Positions 1 through 12,693 of a stretch of DNA of 64,000 nucleotides are shown piece after piece. The position numbers and the translations under genes are program-made. Numbering within the stretch: the first letter of the stretch is position 1; each line of letters starts with the position of its first letter. Source of the stretch: Tanypteryx hageni. Taxonomy: Eukaryota > Arthropoda > Insecta > Odonata > Petaluridae. The stretch lies in NCBI GenBank assembly GCA_028673005.1, contig CM054116.1, positions 65,810,682 to 65,874,681 on the forward strand, given 5' to 3'. The notes below the pieces were generated by a model. It was not told the DNA's origin and ran no database searches. It saw only the letters and a list, made by a program, of their open reading frames with translations.

Positions 1-652
1 TCCATTCCGGAAACGGAAACCATTTTCTAAGAGTGCTTTCAATTTTATTCGCAGATGCTTGCTTTTAATATCTATAATCTTAGGTCTAAATTTGTGGAAT
101 TACCAGATATTCATGGAAAATGGAGAATAAAAACTTGTAATGCATCCACAATAGTTTCGAAGGATACCAAGCTTTTATTTTCCTTTCGCCATGATGATTG
201 CTTTTCGAGTGGGGAGATATGCTATCAAATAATTAAATAACTGAATGGAAATAACAATAATGAGGGTAATGTTACATTTTGTCAAAATCTAACTCGTAAT
301 AATTTTAAAATCCAGAGACAAATTTACTAAAAATAAACGTTCATGATGATTGATAATACAGAATAAAATAACAAATCAAGAAATATTTCTTATAAACGAT
401 TAGAAGTATCCACTTATAAGTGATAAGTTAAAATACAACGAGTAGGCAGTTATAAATGTTACAGCGGAAGAGAGGGACAAACTAAAAATAATTCTAGAAA
501 ATAAGATGCCAACAAAATATAATACTCTCCTCTTAATTACAAGTCATATCTCATTAACTTGCACCATATCATATCAAAATTTGATAAGTACGAGGATCCT
601 GTCAACCATTGTTTACCAACTAAATCTGACTAAAATAAAAAAATGCGATTTT
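1..652. other. left-edge non-coding stretch
   Basis: AT-rich sequence downstream of the minus-strand gene that ends at 653. An acceptor-like site (ttcgcag) precedes an open frame at 55-240, but the peptide has no recognisable motif, so it is not called as a gene. Several AATAAA-like strings occur near 330-370. Confidence 0.3.
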
Positions 653-1115
653 TTAAACTGACTTGACTGTTTGAACATCAATTTCAAGAAAGATACAGTA
701 TTTCTCCTCGTAAAAACCTCCTTTACCTGAAGTGGATTCTTTTTCACTCAATGAAACGTTTTTATCTTTCTTACCGCTCACAATCAGAATGTCGAGCTTT
801 AAAAAAGGTACGAGTTTTTGACACAGCGTTAATGCCGTCCCAATATCACTGCAAATTAAATAAAACGAGAAAAAATGTTATCTAAGACACTTACTCAAAA
901 GAATCAGATAACTTCATTTGATTCCCACTTTCCTCCGAATTGTCTTCAGTATAAAATATATCCAAAGGTATCTGACGATCTACTAACACTTCGTTTGACA
1001 GCTTCCAAAGCGTGTTCCGAGTGTTTCCGTAATTTATCTTATCAGTTGAAAAGAGGCGTAATAGGCACAACGGAACGTCCATTGGGAGATAGATGGTTGT
1101 GGTGTAACAGTGCAG
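653..1115 (-). CDS. 3' end of an unrecognised minus-strand gene (two terminal exons)
   Basis: Two exons on the minus strand join cleanly. The upstream exon (1115 down to 895) follows an AG at 1117-1116 and ends at a strong donor (GA|GTAAGT, GT at 894-893) leaving two codon bases. The next exon starts after TTTGCAG at 848, supplies one base to make Asp, and runs open for 65 codons to TAA at 655-653. The joined product has about 139 residues: an N-terminal stretch with LPMDVPLCLLRLF, an acidic middle, a DIGTALTLCQKLVPFLKLD block, a Lys/Ser-rich loop, and the C-terminus EIDVQTVKSV. A possible further exon lies at 1469-1411 (minus), whose donor GCG|GTAATG is also in phase 0. I do not recognise the family. 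Clean phase matching and the consensus donor argue for a real gene. The 5' part is not located. Confidence 0.5.
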
Positions 1116-2829
1116 CTACACATAAGGATGGCTTGAGCACTCAACTTGAGTCCTGAAAAAGCAGAGTTGCCAAGTTATAAACTTAAAAGAAAGGGTAAGA
1201 GGAACTTAATACTAAATATAAGTAGGTAAAGGAAATGTTACTATTAAAAATATAATCGTAAAAAAATACGCAAAACATACGAATATCCAGGGATCTCGCT
1301 GCGTAACAGTAAAATACGGAAATAAGAGATGTTGCAATTCATAAGATAGGCGTTTTAATGCAAACAGGATGATTTCTGAGCTATAAGAAGAAATACGATA
1401 TCGGCATTACCGCGCAAATATTTCTGTTGGCTAAGTTTTCCCTTGAATTCTTTAAAACGGACGCATCCTCTTTTTATAATGGTCAATTAATTTCCTTGAA
1501 AATTATTTCTTGTTTTCACTTAAAATCCAGACATCCTAAAGTATTTAACACATGTTCTCGCCTTACTACTTATTTGATTCGATGATCGTTGTCTCAAAAT
1601 GTTATTTGGCTGTAGAGATTATTCTAGCAACCCGTTTCGCCATGCTAATTTGACATCAAGCGCATTTTAGATAATTGCCATCCCTGACCGATTCATGTCG
1701 CAACCCTTTAAAACCATATAGCGTCCTGAAGCTAATACCTGTGTAATATTTTTAAATACGAGATGCATTATGACATCCGCATTCTTAAAATGATGAGCAA
1801 AAAATAATATTACTCGCTCTTTGCAGTTCCAAAATCGGTCAAATACGAATTGCCTTCCTATCTGTTAAAATCCATAAAATGGCATTTCATATTATATTTA
1901 CCGCTTATATACTTTGTAATCATAAAAATTGGATTATAAAATGTCAAATTCAAAATCCACGCATTTGCTTTTGTATAATGCTTTGGGTAAAACTGATTAA
2001 AAACATTGAGCGTGTATCAATCCTCAATAGAATATTACACATGGATCGAATTTTTGTCAAAACTTAGAATTAAATTCATAAAGCACAAAGCAATAGTGAA
2101 TCATTTTCACGATCTTAATTAGTGATGAAAATGTTGAATTGAGTGTCACGTTCATCTGCAATTACCCTCTCGACCCTTTATCTTAATATATTTATTCATT
2201 GAAGATGTTCAAAAAGAGCACTCAGGCCTTTTACATTGAGCATTAAAACAATGTCGACAAAGGGATAAATTATCTACAAAAACTATAAAAACAGTGACAT
2301 AAACAATACGATGATACAAATTAAACGATAACAATTCAGCAGGATGTAAAGTTGGTTTGGGAGAAAGGTTATCTGGACAGAGGGATTCTGTTGAGGAGAT
2401 ATCGGCGCCAGGAGAGAGCTTAAGCAAAGAGTTTATAAATGTTGGGAAGACGGAAAGATAAAGACCGTTTAATGACTACAAGAGGTGGAGAACATCGGGT
2501 AATCGGGTGGAGCGCGAGGTAACACAGAGGGGAAACATCGAAGATTGTTCGGGTGAACTGTATTTGTCAGATACGGATTTACTTAGGAATTTAAGGTAAA
2601 TGATGATCTCCGATCAGAGAGAGAGGATAGATCTGACGACTTGCGGATAGATGAAGAGGTAGAGTCACGAAGAGGAGGAACACAATTCCGAATTATGGAA
2701 GAAAAAGAAGTTCGAAAGTCTCTCGAGAAGTTTTAGTTTAGAGGAAGAAACATGAGACCAAATGGGGAGAAAGATTCAAGAATTATCAGTAATGAGGTCA
2801 GGCTCAACTCTGTGGAATTTACTCGTATA
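1116..2829. other. unassigned sequence, possible upstream exons of the minus-strand gene
   Basis: No confident gene. One in-phase minus-strand exon candidate lies at 1411-1469. The stretch 2440-2740 is purine-rich and contains more CG dinucleotides than the introns further right. Short open frames here show no recognisable protein. Confidence 0.3.
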
Positions 2830-2885
2830 GAAAAAAGAACTTGGTTATTTCCACAAATTTGTGGAAATAACCAAGTTCTTTTTTC
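2830..2885. repeat. perfect 56-bp palindrome
   Basis: Two 28-base arms (2830-2857 and 2858-2885) are exact reverse complements with no spacer. The arms contain GAACTTGGTTATTTCCACAA. The symmetry ends abruptly at both outer edges. Confidence 0.9.
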
Positions 2886-3250
2886 AATATTCAAGAACTG
2901 GTAGGGCACAAGACACAAAGAAAGTACGTAAAGCGAAAACATCATCGTTACAACTAAAGCTTGTTAATAAACTCGTTGTTACATTAATTGTACAAATTTC
3001 GCAAATACCACGATAAGTTGGAAAAGTCTAGAGCTTAAAAGTTACCTTTACCCGCAGGCAAGATTCCGCAGTTCTCCAATCCCTTGAAAGAGCGCCTGCC
3101 GTGGCAGGAAATCTTAAAATGTTTCACTGGGCGCGTTAAAAATATCCCTCTCTAACCGCAAAGCGATCTTTGGACATCAACGGTTGGGCGTGCGTGCGAG
3201 TTCTTAACTCAAGCAAAGCGCCATACAACGTGATATCGGACACTTGGACA

Positions 3251-3273
3251 ATACATACATACATACATACATA
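3251..3273. repeat. (ACAT)n microsatellite
   Basis: About five tandem copies of a 4-bp ACAT/ATAC unit. The flanks (3030-3420) are richer in CG than most of the window but carry no gene I can support. Confidence 0.9.
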
Positions 3274-3574
3274 TTTCGGCGTCTCACTGTGTTAGGTTCG
3301 TCTACCAAGACTTCGAGTTTTGGTTTTTCACTCTCTTACGCCGCGTTCATAATTGGGGCTACCACTTCTGAAATTAGCGCGCGAGACGAATATTCGCTTG
3401 GCACGCCGTAAGTGTGTTCTAATTTTTTCCACATTTAAAGCGGAAGAACAGCGGCGAAACAGCAAAACTCCCTTAGCACGAAAACAATTAGGCTCTATAC
3501 TCAAACAGAAAAATAAAATTTATATAAATTTATTTGAACGAAATCACGTTTCACATCCAATGAAAAGTAAAAAA

Positions 3575-3756
3575 TAAATATAAAATTCACATAATTGAAT
3601 GTTCCAGAAAGTGAAAATTGTTTTGGGAATATAAAAGTTGTCTAGCGTAATGTTTAACACATAAATATTCATTAATATTTCTTTGTCACACAGCTTTTAT
3701 AATTCCAAAACTGCAGTTACTTTCTGCAACATTCAATTATGTAAAATTTATATTTA
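3575..3756. mobile_element. hairpin MITE
   Basis: Long imperfect inverted repeat. The left arm contains CACATAATTGAATGTTCC and GGAATATAAAAGTTGT; the right arm contains their reverse complements around 3690-3756. Almost the whole element folds on itself. No coding capacity. Confidence 0.7.
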
Positions 3757-5780
3757 CTAGCATGCCCGTTGCAGCTCAGTACTAATAGCGAACCGGTGCA
3801 ATGAACGGGCACTCCGATCAAGGAGGTCCCTACAACAAAGAAGCATTTCATCAAAAATTATTTGTATTTTGTCATATTAATCTTTTAACTCGTTATTTTC
3901 TAGAAAGTATTTTATACACCCCAGGTCGTAGTCCGAGATATCCCCGAGGCATCGTAATTTTTTCGTTTGTCGCGTGATCGCAACATATAATTGATGTCGG
4001 TTATCGGAATATTTCTCGCGAGACTCGTCAAAATAATTGAAAATAATTTGCTACCTCCGTATCATATCGAAAGTGTCTTGTTCTTACCGATGGACAGCAA
4101 GTTGGTTTCTCATTGACGGTTTGTTATTTTGTTATATAAAAAGTAAAAATCTGTTGTGGCCAACACATGACTTTCTCCATACCTGTAATATTTCTAAAAA
4201 TTCTAAATAGGTTACATGATAATAAATATTTTAAGGAACAGCGAGAAAAATTTTGACTTTACAAAGAACAGAAATAAACTTAAACCATAGCCTTCTGATA
4301 TTGGATATAGCCAGGAAGCTCTAACAATTAACAAAATAAAAAAGAGCGTTACTAAGACGTAACTAATTGTAAGCGTAAAGTGTTTACAATAGTCGCCGGT
4401 GGTGTGGTTGTAGCAGCTAAAACATTTAGTTTTTAAGATATCTCTTATATGGGAAAATGTTTCCAACAAAGGTTGTAGAAAATTAAATTTCCTACAACTT
4501 TTATTCCAGTATGTTTTTACATATATCAAATATTAAAGCAAAACGGATAAGTCACAAGAGTAAACGCCCACTTCCGGTTGACCAGTTTTTACTGAAAACT
4601 AATCAACTCTTGCAACTTTCATAAAAATGTTAAATATAAAATTTTGCGTTGACCTGATTAATTATTTTTTAAGTTAGAGTGCACAAAAAACTGTCACATA
4701 CACTCCTATATCGACAAAATGGTCAAAACGTGTTCAGGGGACCTCAAACGTGTATTTCCGTAGAAATCTCGAAATCGACTTTTTTCATGAAAACAATTTT
4801 CCCCTATACTAAAGTAATAATATGACGTAACAAAAAGGATTTTGCACTGGAGCTCCCAAGACGTTTGCTACGTCACTGTTGCAGCTACACTCGCCATTAA
4901 TTTGTAGTTGAAATTTACCAAGTAGTACTGGAATAAAAGTGACTTAGTAACCGAGGAGGATTTTGTCAGGTTGGAGAAATTTATAGAATGAGAGAAAAAA
5001 TTGCTTTCACTTCGGTACATTACTTAATCACAAAGCCATGCATTTTGCATAGAAACGTTAAGTAGCGTAACACGTATACAATTTTTTCAATAAAAATGAC
5101 AGTGAGTAATAATGACCTCTCTCTCCATTCCTCTCTCTTTCTCTATTTTTGTTAGATTTAAAAAGTTCACTTTTACTCAACAGATAAAATGTCAATTTAG
5201 ACTATTCGTATATTCCCACTACAAAAACTTCTGTTATTAAGTTTATTTCTAGTACTTCCCTCCAGAATTAATCAAGTACATCTTTATGTTTGCCGCGTGT
5301 GATTTACCGTTAAATTAAAACTAGTTGAAAGTTTGCATCCGCTGTGCCATGTGAATAGGGAATCAATTTAGTGCGATTGTTTACTTTTGAATTTGCATTT
5401 GGTTGGTTTTATATTTGTTATACTTTACGTGAGTACATAGACGATTTTACTGAATAAGAATTGTATTTGACAAATTTGTCAAGGAAAATTTTTATCCTGA
5501 AAAACCAAAACAAAATTTTGAGAACAGTTTCTGGTTATTTTTAGTTTTATTTGTTAGATAGACCCAAAAATGTCTCGTCGAAAATAAGTTCAACGATGAA
5601 TTAGAAAAAAATATATCTTCATGTGCTCTTTTTAGGTTCGACAGATCTGGTAACCCTACCCAACCCTCCCTTCGTATCTCTCTCTCTCTCTCTCTCCCCC
5701 CCTCTTTCCTCCCGCCCCGTTCTTATTCATTCCTTCCCTTTCAACCTATTTCCCTCCCCACATACTCTCTACATCTATAC
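3757..5780. repeat. interspersed repeat tract with copies elsewhere in the window
   Basis: The stretch begins with ACTAGCATGCCCGTTGCAGC, recurring in degenerate form near 34165. Two families are visible. 4212-4822 matches 22937-23640 in inverted orientation, sharing for example AATATTTTAAGGAAC and GATATTGGATATA. 4870-5135 matches 34180-34480 in direct orientation, sharing for example AGTAACCGAGGAG and TTTGTCA. A CT-rich run lies at 5655-5710. The family is not identified with confidence; the ends recall Helitron-like elements. Confidence 0.55.
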
Positions 5781-6087
5781 CAGTGGTTTTCAACTGGTGT
5801 GTCGCGACACAGTGTGTCGCGGGCGAGGTCCAGGTATGTCGCGAAAATTTAGAAAAAAAGGTCGCTTTGTCGCCAAAATTAGAAAAAATTAAAATACAGC
5901 AGATACGGTTTTTTTTGCTACTCATGCGCTGTCATTGTTTCGGGGCAGCAGTTATTGTTAAATAAGAAATTTTAAGTATTTTTGTTATGTTTTAACGAAG
6001 AAAATTGCATTTTTATTTCACGGTGTGTCGCGGGAGTAGGATCATTTAAAAAGTGTCTCGCCAAAGCAAAAAGGTTGAAATACACTG
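5781..6087. mobile_element. non-autonomous hAT element (MITE)
   Basis: Terminal inverted repeats CAGTGGTTTTCAACTGG and the reverse complement of AAGGTTGAAATACACTG. Identical 8-bp target duplications ATCTATAC lie at 5773-5780 and 6088-6095. The interior has repeated GTGTCGCG motifs and no transposase. An 8-bp duplication with CAG-type ends is the hAT hallmark. Confidence 0.9.
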
Positions 6088-6095
6088 ATCTATAC

Positions 6096-9075
6096 AATCG
6101 TTTAGATAAGCTAAAGAATCGGCACTAAATGCCAGCCCATTAGGATTACGTAATTTTGCGAAAAATCCAACGATGAGGGTTGACATGAGAAGATTTTTCC
6201 TTCAAAAAAACGTGACACTTTGGCGTTAAAAACGAATTTGTGGCCCGATTTGACGGGCATTCAGAAAATCGACGGTAAGAAAATATAATTTTTGTAGTTG
6301 TTCTTTAGTTCAAGTGCAGACTTTGTACGATGATTATAAATAACTAGTGGTACCCGCAAAAACCTTTGCGAAGTCAGTCAGAAATCTGCATGTTTAAAAG
6401 TAATACTAGCTCATTTCTCCTTATAAAATTATACAACTGGCATTTTCAATTTCATGCTTGTTTTTATAATTTATATGTGCAATTTTAATTTAATATTCCA
6501 GCATTGAAATAAAAGATTTTTTTTGGTCGATCATTTAAAATGCCCACAGTCCACGCACTTTACTGAATAATAATTATCTGCAATTATTAACGTTGCAATC
6601 TATTAAGTTTGACGTTGCTACAACTATAATTTCGATGCTTCATAAAAACCGCAAAGCGGTCTATTTGAAGGTTTAATAGATGCTAATTCAATCGGAGGCA
6701 ACAATGAGGATCGCCTTGGCAACACCCGGAAAGAGTACGAAAAAGTCATAAAATTTCGAAAAGATATGCTTATTTCTGTGAAATTCTTCCGTGTAACATC
6801 TAAACATTGCAAGAATAAGATATGCTTTAGTGTTAGCCGTCGAATAAAGTAAAAACGGAGAAATTCGGTCCATATTTACGTATTTCAATGACTGAAGGAA
6901 ATAAACCTTGCAGCTAAACTTGTGGGAAAATATAATCGGTTCCCGGAGTCGAATCCAGGACACTTCCGTAAATGAAAATAGTTTTCCTGGGGTCTCCTAG
7001 TTGGCAGAAACAAAATGGCGTTTACAGGATTTCTCTATGACAAACTGTTCAAGAGATAAAAGGGGGGGAGGGAGCGGACGGACGACAGACATTGAGTAAT
7101 AATTACATATGTATAAAGATTTTTAAATGCAAATGAAAAAGGCTTACTCTCTACGTTTCAGCTCTTTCTATGTTATTCAAATGGAAAGAAGAAACGCTCC
7201 TGGAATCGAACCCATGACGTTACTGTAGACTTTGTACAGTTTAAAATTTAAAAGGAGTAATACCTAGTAAATCCTGAAAGTATTATTCAAATTGTAAGTA
7301 CTGTTATTGACTAAAAAGCGCTTTGATAAACGAACAAATTAAATTTAAATGTTTATGTCACACGTATATTTCAAGCAAATAATATAATAGATTGTTTACT
7401 TTTTAGTGGCTTTAAAAGTTTGTTTTTTATTCAAATGTTATTATAACTCGATACTCAATACATACATACCCGTCATTTTTGACGGTCAATTATGCTAGAT
7501 CTCAATAAGCAAATTGCTTTTTTCCATTTTGCTCAAGTTACTATGTAGTCTTATGTCCACATGTTGCTTGTGCTTCCCTCTCAAAGTTATCAAAACTTTT
7601 ATCCAGTGTATTTAAGAAATGAATTAGGGATTTAAGCAAATATAGCCACCTTAAGATTAATCGTTGCAGTTTGCAGTGATTTGCTTATCATATTGAATCT
7701 AAAAAGAATCTTATCCCATAAATGACATGGGAACGCTGTATTCAGCAAATCAATTGCCTGAGATAATGAGTCAGGCTTAAATCTGGCGATGAGTCAAACG
7801 ACACTGAGAAATATAAGGAATGTGAAATTTCCTTAATTATATTTCATCACTACGATTTCAATGAACTCTTCAACAACGGTTGATGGAAGATATCCTGTCT
7901 TGCCTCATCCTCGGTTTCCAAAATCTTCGATGTGTCTTATCAATAAATGGTGGGATTGTGTTATCAGCTCATTGCACCCAAGAAAATTGACATTATACTA
8001 TGAATCGATATTCTCGTCACTCTTCCAAAATGCTAACCCTCTCTCTGCCGAAGGTTTTACAACTGCCACTACTCAACATAATAAATCTCACCAGTATTGT
8101 TTTTAACAGTGCTTCACTTCCAGCGTGAGTGCCTATTAACTTCGGCCTGCCCATCTCTATGCATGTTCATTCTCGGCTTCTACCGAACGGATTTTCGTGG
8201 AATTTGACATTAAGGACTTCTGGGCGAAAGCCACAAGAAAATAATATAGAATGTTCACAACTCAATCAGGAGTGCCACTTTACTTCTCCATTAGCGTACA
8301 ATAAAGGCAGTAAATAGAACCTTTTGAGGAAATGGATGACAGCCATTTTCTGAGCTGAACTTCACCGTTATGCCTACGTGCATAAAAAAGTGGAATTTTT
8401 GAAAAACGATCTCCTTTCGGGTTCTTCTGAAGTGCTTTGGCAGAGGAATTTCACCATATTCATTCTTGTTTTGACAACTTGCTGGTAGTCGTTCTAACCA
8501 GTAATCAAATTTGTAGATTTGACTGAACACCATGTTGAAGGATCTGAAGATGGCACACGTCCTTACTAGTTTGGAATTGTTCTCAATAAACTTTATTAAT
8601 GTAAGGTTCAACATGTTTCTTAAGTAACCACTTTTCAATAAGCTGTTCAGTTAATTTCATCATTACCACCTACCAAAGTAACTTCCGGATATTGTTGCAC
8701 AGTTTTTCTCATATGAATCAGGCTGACTGTATTCATGTTTCAGTAGAACTTCTGGAATGTAGTCCTGGTGTCCTTGGAATGCTTGACGTGCTCACAGAGG
8801 TATCCATTGAAAAAACTGCTTCCATATCTCTGCCAATACAATGTTAGTTCTACATTTTTTCTCATTTGAATGTTTACACATTTGAGCCCCTAATGACATG
8901 GTTCTTGACATTCTTTGGGCTCGAATGCACATTTTTTTATATACAGATGCTATACAAAAATGGCATCACATTTTAACACAATCACCGTTTACCCAGTTTA
9001 TATTCAATTATATTTTATAAAACAAAATTTCATAGCATATTAATTTTTTTAAGGAACTGAACCGAATTTTTTTTG
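6096..9075. other. repeat-rich sequence without a supported gene
   Basis: A repeat at 6343-6432 (ACTAGTGGTACCCGC...) recurs at 63910-64000. Around 6935 and 7195 are short tRNA B-box-like strings on the opposite strand, possible SINE traces. Minus-strand open frames at 8638-8291 and neighbours look like a decayed coding sequence I cannot identify. Confidence 0.4.
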
Positions 9076-9313
9076 CATGGGCATCTGCTGGAACTTTTCC
9101 AGGGGGAGCAAGGGGGTAGGCAAGCTCCCACAGTTGGGTTTGGTAGGCTTAATATTTTAGTGGTTTGTTTCAAGCGTATTGCAGGGGATCCCTACCTGCT
9201 TGCCTGTCCTCTGAAAAATTACAGCGTTAATCCCCTGATCTTGACATAGGCCTAATCCAGAGGGAGGCAACTTCCCCCTTTGCCCCTCCCACTCCCTCCA
9301 GCAGATGCCCATG
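9076..9313. mobile_element. MITE with 16-bp terminal inverted repeats
   Basis: Ends CATGGGCATCTGCTGG and CCAGCAGATGCCCATG are exact reverse complements, flanked by near-identical 8-bp strings TTTTTTTG and ATTTTTTG. No coding capacity. Probably hAT-like, but the superfamily is uncertain. Confidence 0.75.
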
Positions 9314-9548
9314 ATTTTTTGCCTTGGTTTTCAGTCTGATTCTCAGGAATACCAATTTTAAATTATCTAAGAGTATATTTAAAAAGAAATCGTGAAATAA
9401 ATACCATTCTGTTAGCTATAATATTTTATGAGGCACCACCCTGTTTGTCAAAGACTGTATATTCATTTGCCTCTTCATCAGTCCTTGTCATTTTACTGTT
9501 GATATTCAATACTACGAAGAATATGAGAAAGGCAAATGATTATACAGA

Positions 9549-11640
9549 CTAGAGATGCACTGAAGTTCTGCTTCGGTTTTGGAATTCAGCCGAATATCTA
9601 CTATTCGGCTTTGGCCTCTTTAAGGCCGAATAATCAAATGTTGTCCAAATACCAAATTATCTCTATAATTTTATTTTTTATTTTTATATGAAGGGGAAAA
9701 TTTGGAATAGATATTATTTATTTAACAATATACAGGGTTTTTATAAAAACCTTTTGCAAATTTAAAACTTTGAATAAAGACATTACAGAAGTAAACTGCA
9801 TCTTTTATGATACATCATTCAATCTAGTTTCAATTATGAAATAAACACATTTCAGATGGAGCGTACATCTTGAGATCAGTAAGATGAAAATTGAAATAAA
9901 TGCCTCATATCTGCTATCTATTGAAAAACCAAAGAAACAGAAAAAATAAATAACCAAGGATAATTGGCATTTATTTTAGTTAAAAATAAAATAAATTAGT
10001 TGCTCTGATACACTTTTAAAATGTTGTTGCAGACATCCAACACCATGCATCTAAGAATTAAGAATAAAACTGTACATAGTAACTTCTAACAACACTACCT
10101 CTAAAAGCTGTTTATTTTATGTTATTTCAACATCGTAAGTATTAAAAATTATCAAGTAACTACAGAAGAAGAAAATTAAATCAGTGTTAAACAGAGTTAT
10201 CTAAAATTAAAATATAATAGGTAATATCTACAGCACATAGTGAATTATATACCTTAAATTACATCACCCTTATAATCTCTGTGAAAATGTGATATACTTG
10301 TACTCGTGAAACTTTAAAAATGTCATTTTACTCATGTTATTTAAATTATAAATCATTTTAATTAAATATAGGCCATGATCTCATAAAAATACAGTCCTGT
10401 TTGGGAATTTTCACCTCTAGTAAACATGTAAAGTTTGCAAACTTAGAATTTCACGTGGAGGAAAAGATTCAAAACCCTGCACATCTATGATAAATCATCT
10501 GTGATCCAGGAACATGAAAAAATGTGATGAGTACAAAGAAAAAAGAAAGTACTGGCAGTCTCGCAAGAAAAAGAGCAAAATCAGGTATCCAAAAGACTAA
10601 GTATTCTCAATAGGCCTACTCCACAGCAGCAGGCATTACAAGAATGCTTTGTTTTGGCTGGAAGATCATCGAAATGATTGCAACAGATTGTCAACCATTT
10701 TCAGTAGTTGTAGATGAAGGCTTTTTGAGATTTACCCAGGCCATGAGTCCTAGATTCAAAATTCCTTCTAGATTAAATATTACAGAAAAATTTCTTCCTG
10801 GTGTAAATTATGTTTTGCACAAAAACGTTAATAATAAGATTAAAGACTCTACTTCTGTACCTTGCACAGCAGATATTTGTACATGCAGTAACAACATGAA
10901 GTCATTTTTAAGTTTAATGGCACACTGGAATTGATGATGAGTTAAATTATGTTTCTGTTTTATTGGCTTACTAAGAGCTCTCAGAGTCTCACATTGCTAA
11001 AAACATAACTAGCACAATAGAATAAATATAGAATGGAACATCACTAAAGTGCCATATAATCCTCATTTAAATGGAGCAAACATGTTAAAGGCAGTGAGGG
11101 ATCTAGGAATCGCAGGTATAAGCTACTTTGTTCACATACTTCAGTTATGGGTGAAGAAAGCAATTATAGCAGTGTGGTGTAGTAGAGTTACAGACTGTAA
11201 GCAGAAAGATTGCATGGCACTTTCATCATTCTTCCCCTGCAAAAAACAAACTATATGAGATACAAGAGAAATTGGAACTGCCTCATCATGTACTTATACA
11301 AGATGTTCAAACCAGATGGAATAGCAGCTGCTACAGATTAAAAAGGCTGCTTGAACAAAAGAAAGCCATCACTCTGTACTTCAAGGATAACAATATCAGA
11401 GTAACAGGACTCACAAACTACTAGTGGTTGCTTGAAGAGAAAGCAGTTCATTTAAAGGACATAACTGCTATTATGAGAATGAAATATATCACCCATTATT
11501 GCATCTAGACCAATAATCTTCAAGTATTATGTATTAGAGTTCACAGGAATCCTCAACAAAGAGAATTACAGTTTTGATGTAGTGAAAGAAGTCGTAAAAA
11601 TATCTAAAATACCAATAAATTTAAATAGAGGTGACTGCTA
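9549..11640 (+). pseudogene. fossil hAT transposon (ZBED-type transposase)
   Basis: The left end resembles a hAT terminus (AGAGATGCACTGAAG). From about 10640 the plus strand encodes a degraded hAT transposase. One open piece reads MIATDCQPFSVVVDEGF followed by a PRFKIPSR-like block (10674 onward). A second (11049-11258) has the NGANMLKA...YFVHILQLWV motif. Downstream, QDVQTRWNSSCYRLKRLLEQ spans about 11300-11357. These are the conserved hAT core order seen in zinc-finger BED proteins. Stops and frameshifts separate the pieces, and no right terminus was found, so the copy is dead and probably truncated. Confidence 0.75.
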
Positions 11641-11818
11641 AAATCTCATTGCAAAATAGAGAAGAATTTTCAAGGGCCAGACAACAGCCTTCAAAAAGTG
11701 AAAGGAAAGAAAAATAACCAAGCAAAGGGATATGGTTAGGCAGTCTTTAAAGGATCAGAAAAGAGACCTACAATCACCATACCTGAAGAATTTGCCAGTG
11801 TTACTGGCAAGACATTAT

Positions 11819-12693
11819 ACATGGTACAGTCAAAAAGTTTCTGGACTGTTCATCAGAGTATGCTACAAGCACTTGATGACCGATCACGTGAACTTTATTA
11901 TCAAGCACTAATACTTACCTATACAGAGAAACAAAATCCATTCATATTGTATAACTAGTTTGCGTGGCAGATTTAGGCATTCTGAGGCCCCTGGTGCTAA
12001 ACAATTGGGGGCCCTGCAATCTGAATATATAGTGAAACCTCACCTATTGAATACCCCTTTGTTTGACCCCTATTATTGATTGTTTTAATAAATCAAGTAT
12101 CACAGTGAAAAAATACCTATATATCTTTGTGATTTTTAAAATGAGATCTTTAATATTTCTGAGATTATATATAAAAACATTTTTTGAGGCTCCATATTTC
12201 AAGGGGCCCCTGGCACATGCCAGGTGCACCCCCTAAAAATCTGCCATTGACTAGTTTCCTTGTTATAAGCTGTGAGGTATTGTCAGTGTTTGCTTAATTC
12301 CAAAATCAGACTGATGTGCTTAGCTCATTTATTATGGTGATAATTAATAAAATTAAGTGCATCCTTTCTCAAAATATTCTCTCTCTGCCACAATGCACTT
12401 CTGTCGGTGTTCCTTGATCGCTTCTTTTGGATTGGTACACAGCATCTCCTGTGTTGCTGTGATGACTTATTCCTCACTACCAAAGTTAATTTCAAAATTG
12501 CACAAACATCAACAATACTCCACAGCTTATAACAAAAAAATTAGTAATACAATAAGAATGGATTTTGTCTCTCTGTATAGCAGAAGGTTAGTACTTGATA
12601 ATAATGTACACGTGATCTGTCATCAAGTGCTTGTAGTGCACTCTGATGTACAGTCTGGGAACCTTTTTACTGTACCATGTATACCTAACGTGA
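11819..12693 (-). mobile_element. palindromic mariner-family remnant
   Basis: Left (11819-11961, continuing at 12258-12330) and right (about 12490-12693) arms are inverted copies sharing ACATGGTACAGT and GCACTTGATGAC. Between the arms the minus strand (12500 to 12355) reads like a mariner transposase C-terminus: a FGSEE block, TATQEMLCTNPKEAIKEH, KCIVAERE and YFEKGC before a stop. It is therefore a rearranged or fold-back mariner derivative without an intact transposase. A hAT element (11962-12249) has jumped into the left arm. Confidence 0.65.
11962..12249. mobile_element. non-autonomous hAT element nested in the mariner remnant
   Basis: Ends GCGTGGCAGATTTAGG and CCTAAAAATCTGCCATTG are inverted repeats. 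The 8-bp duplication ACTAGTTT occurs at 11954-11961 and 12250-12257. Interior has GGGGCCCCTGG-type motifs. Removing it rejoins the mariner arm. Confidence 0.85.

Noticed and set aside
55..240. Open frame after an acceptor-like TTCGCAG at the left edge
   Set aside because: 61 residues with no recognised motif and no upstream exon in view.
875..1156. 93-codon plus-strand ORF
   Set aside because: Lies opposite the minus-strand exon, whose splice sites and phase are better supported.
7861..8638. Open frames on both strands
   Set aside because: No family recognised, stops and frameshifts in the longer minus-strand reading; at most a decayed repeat.
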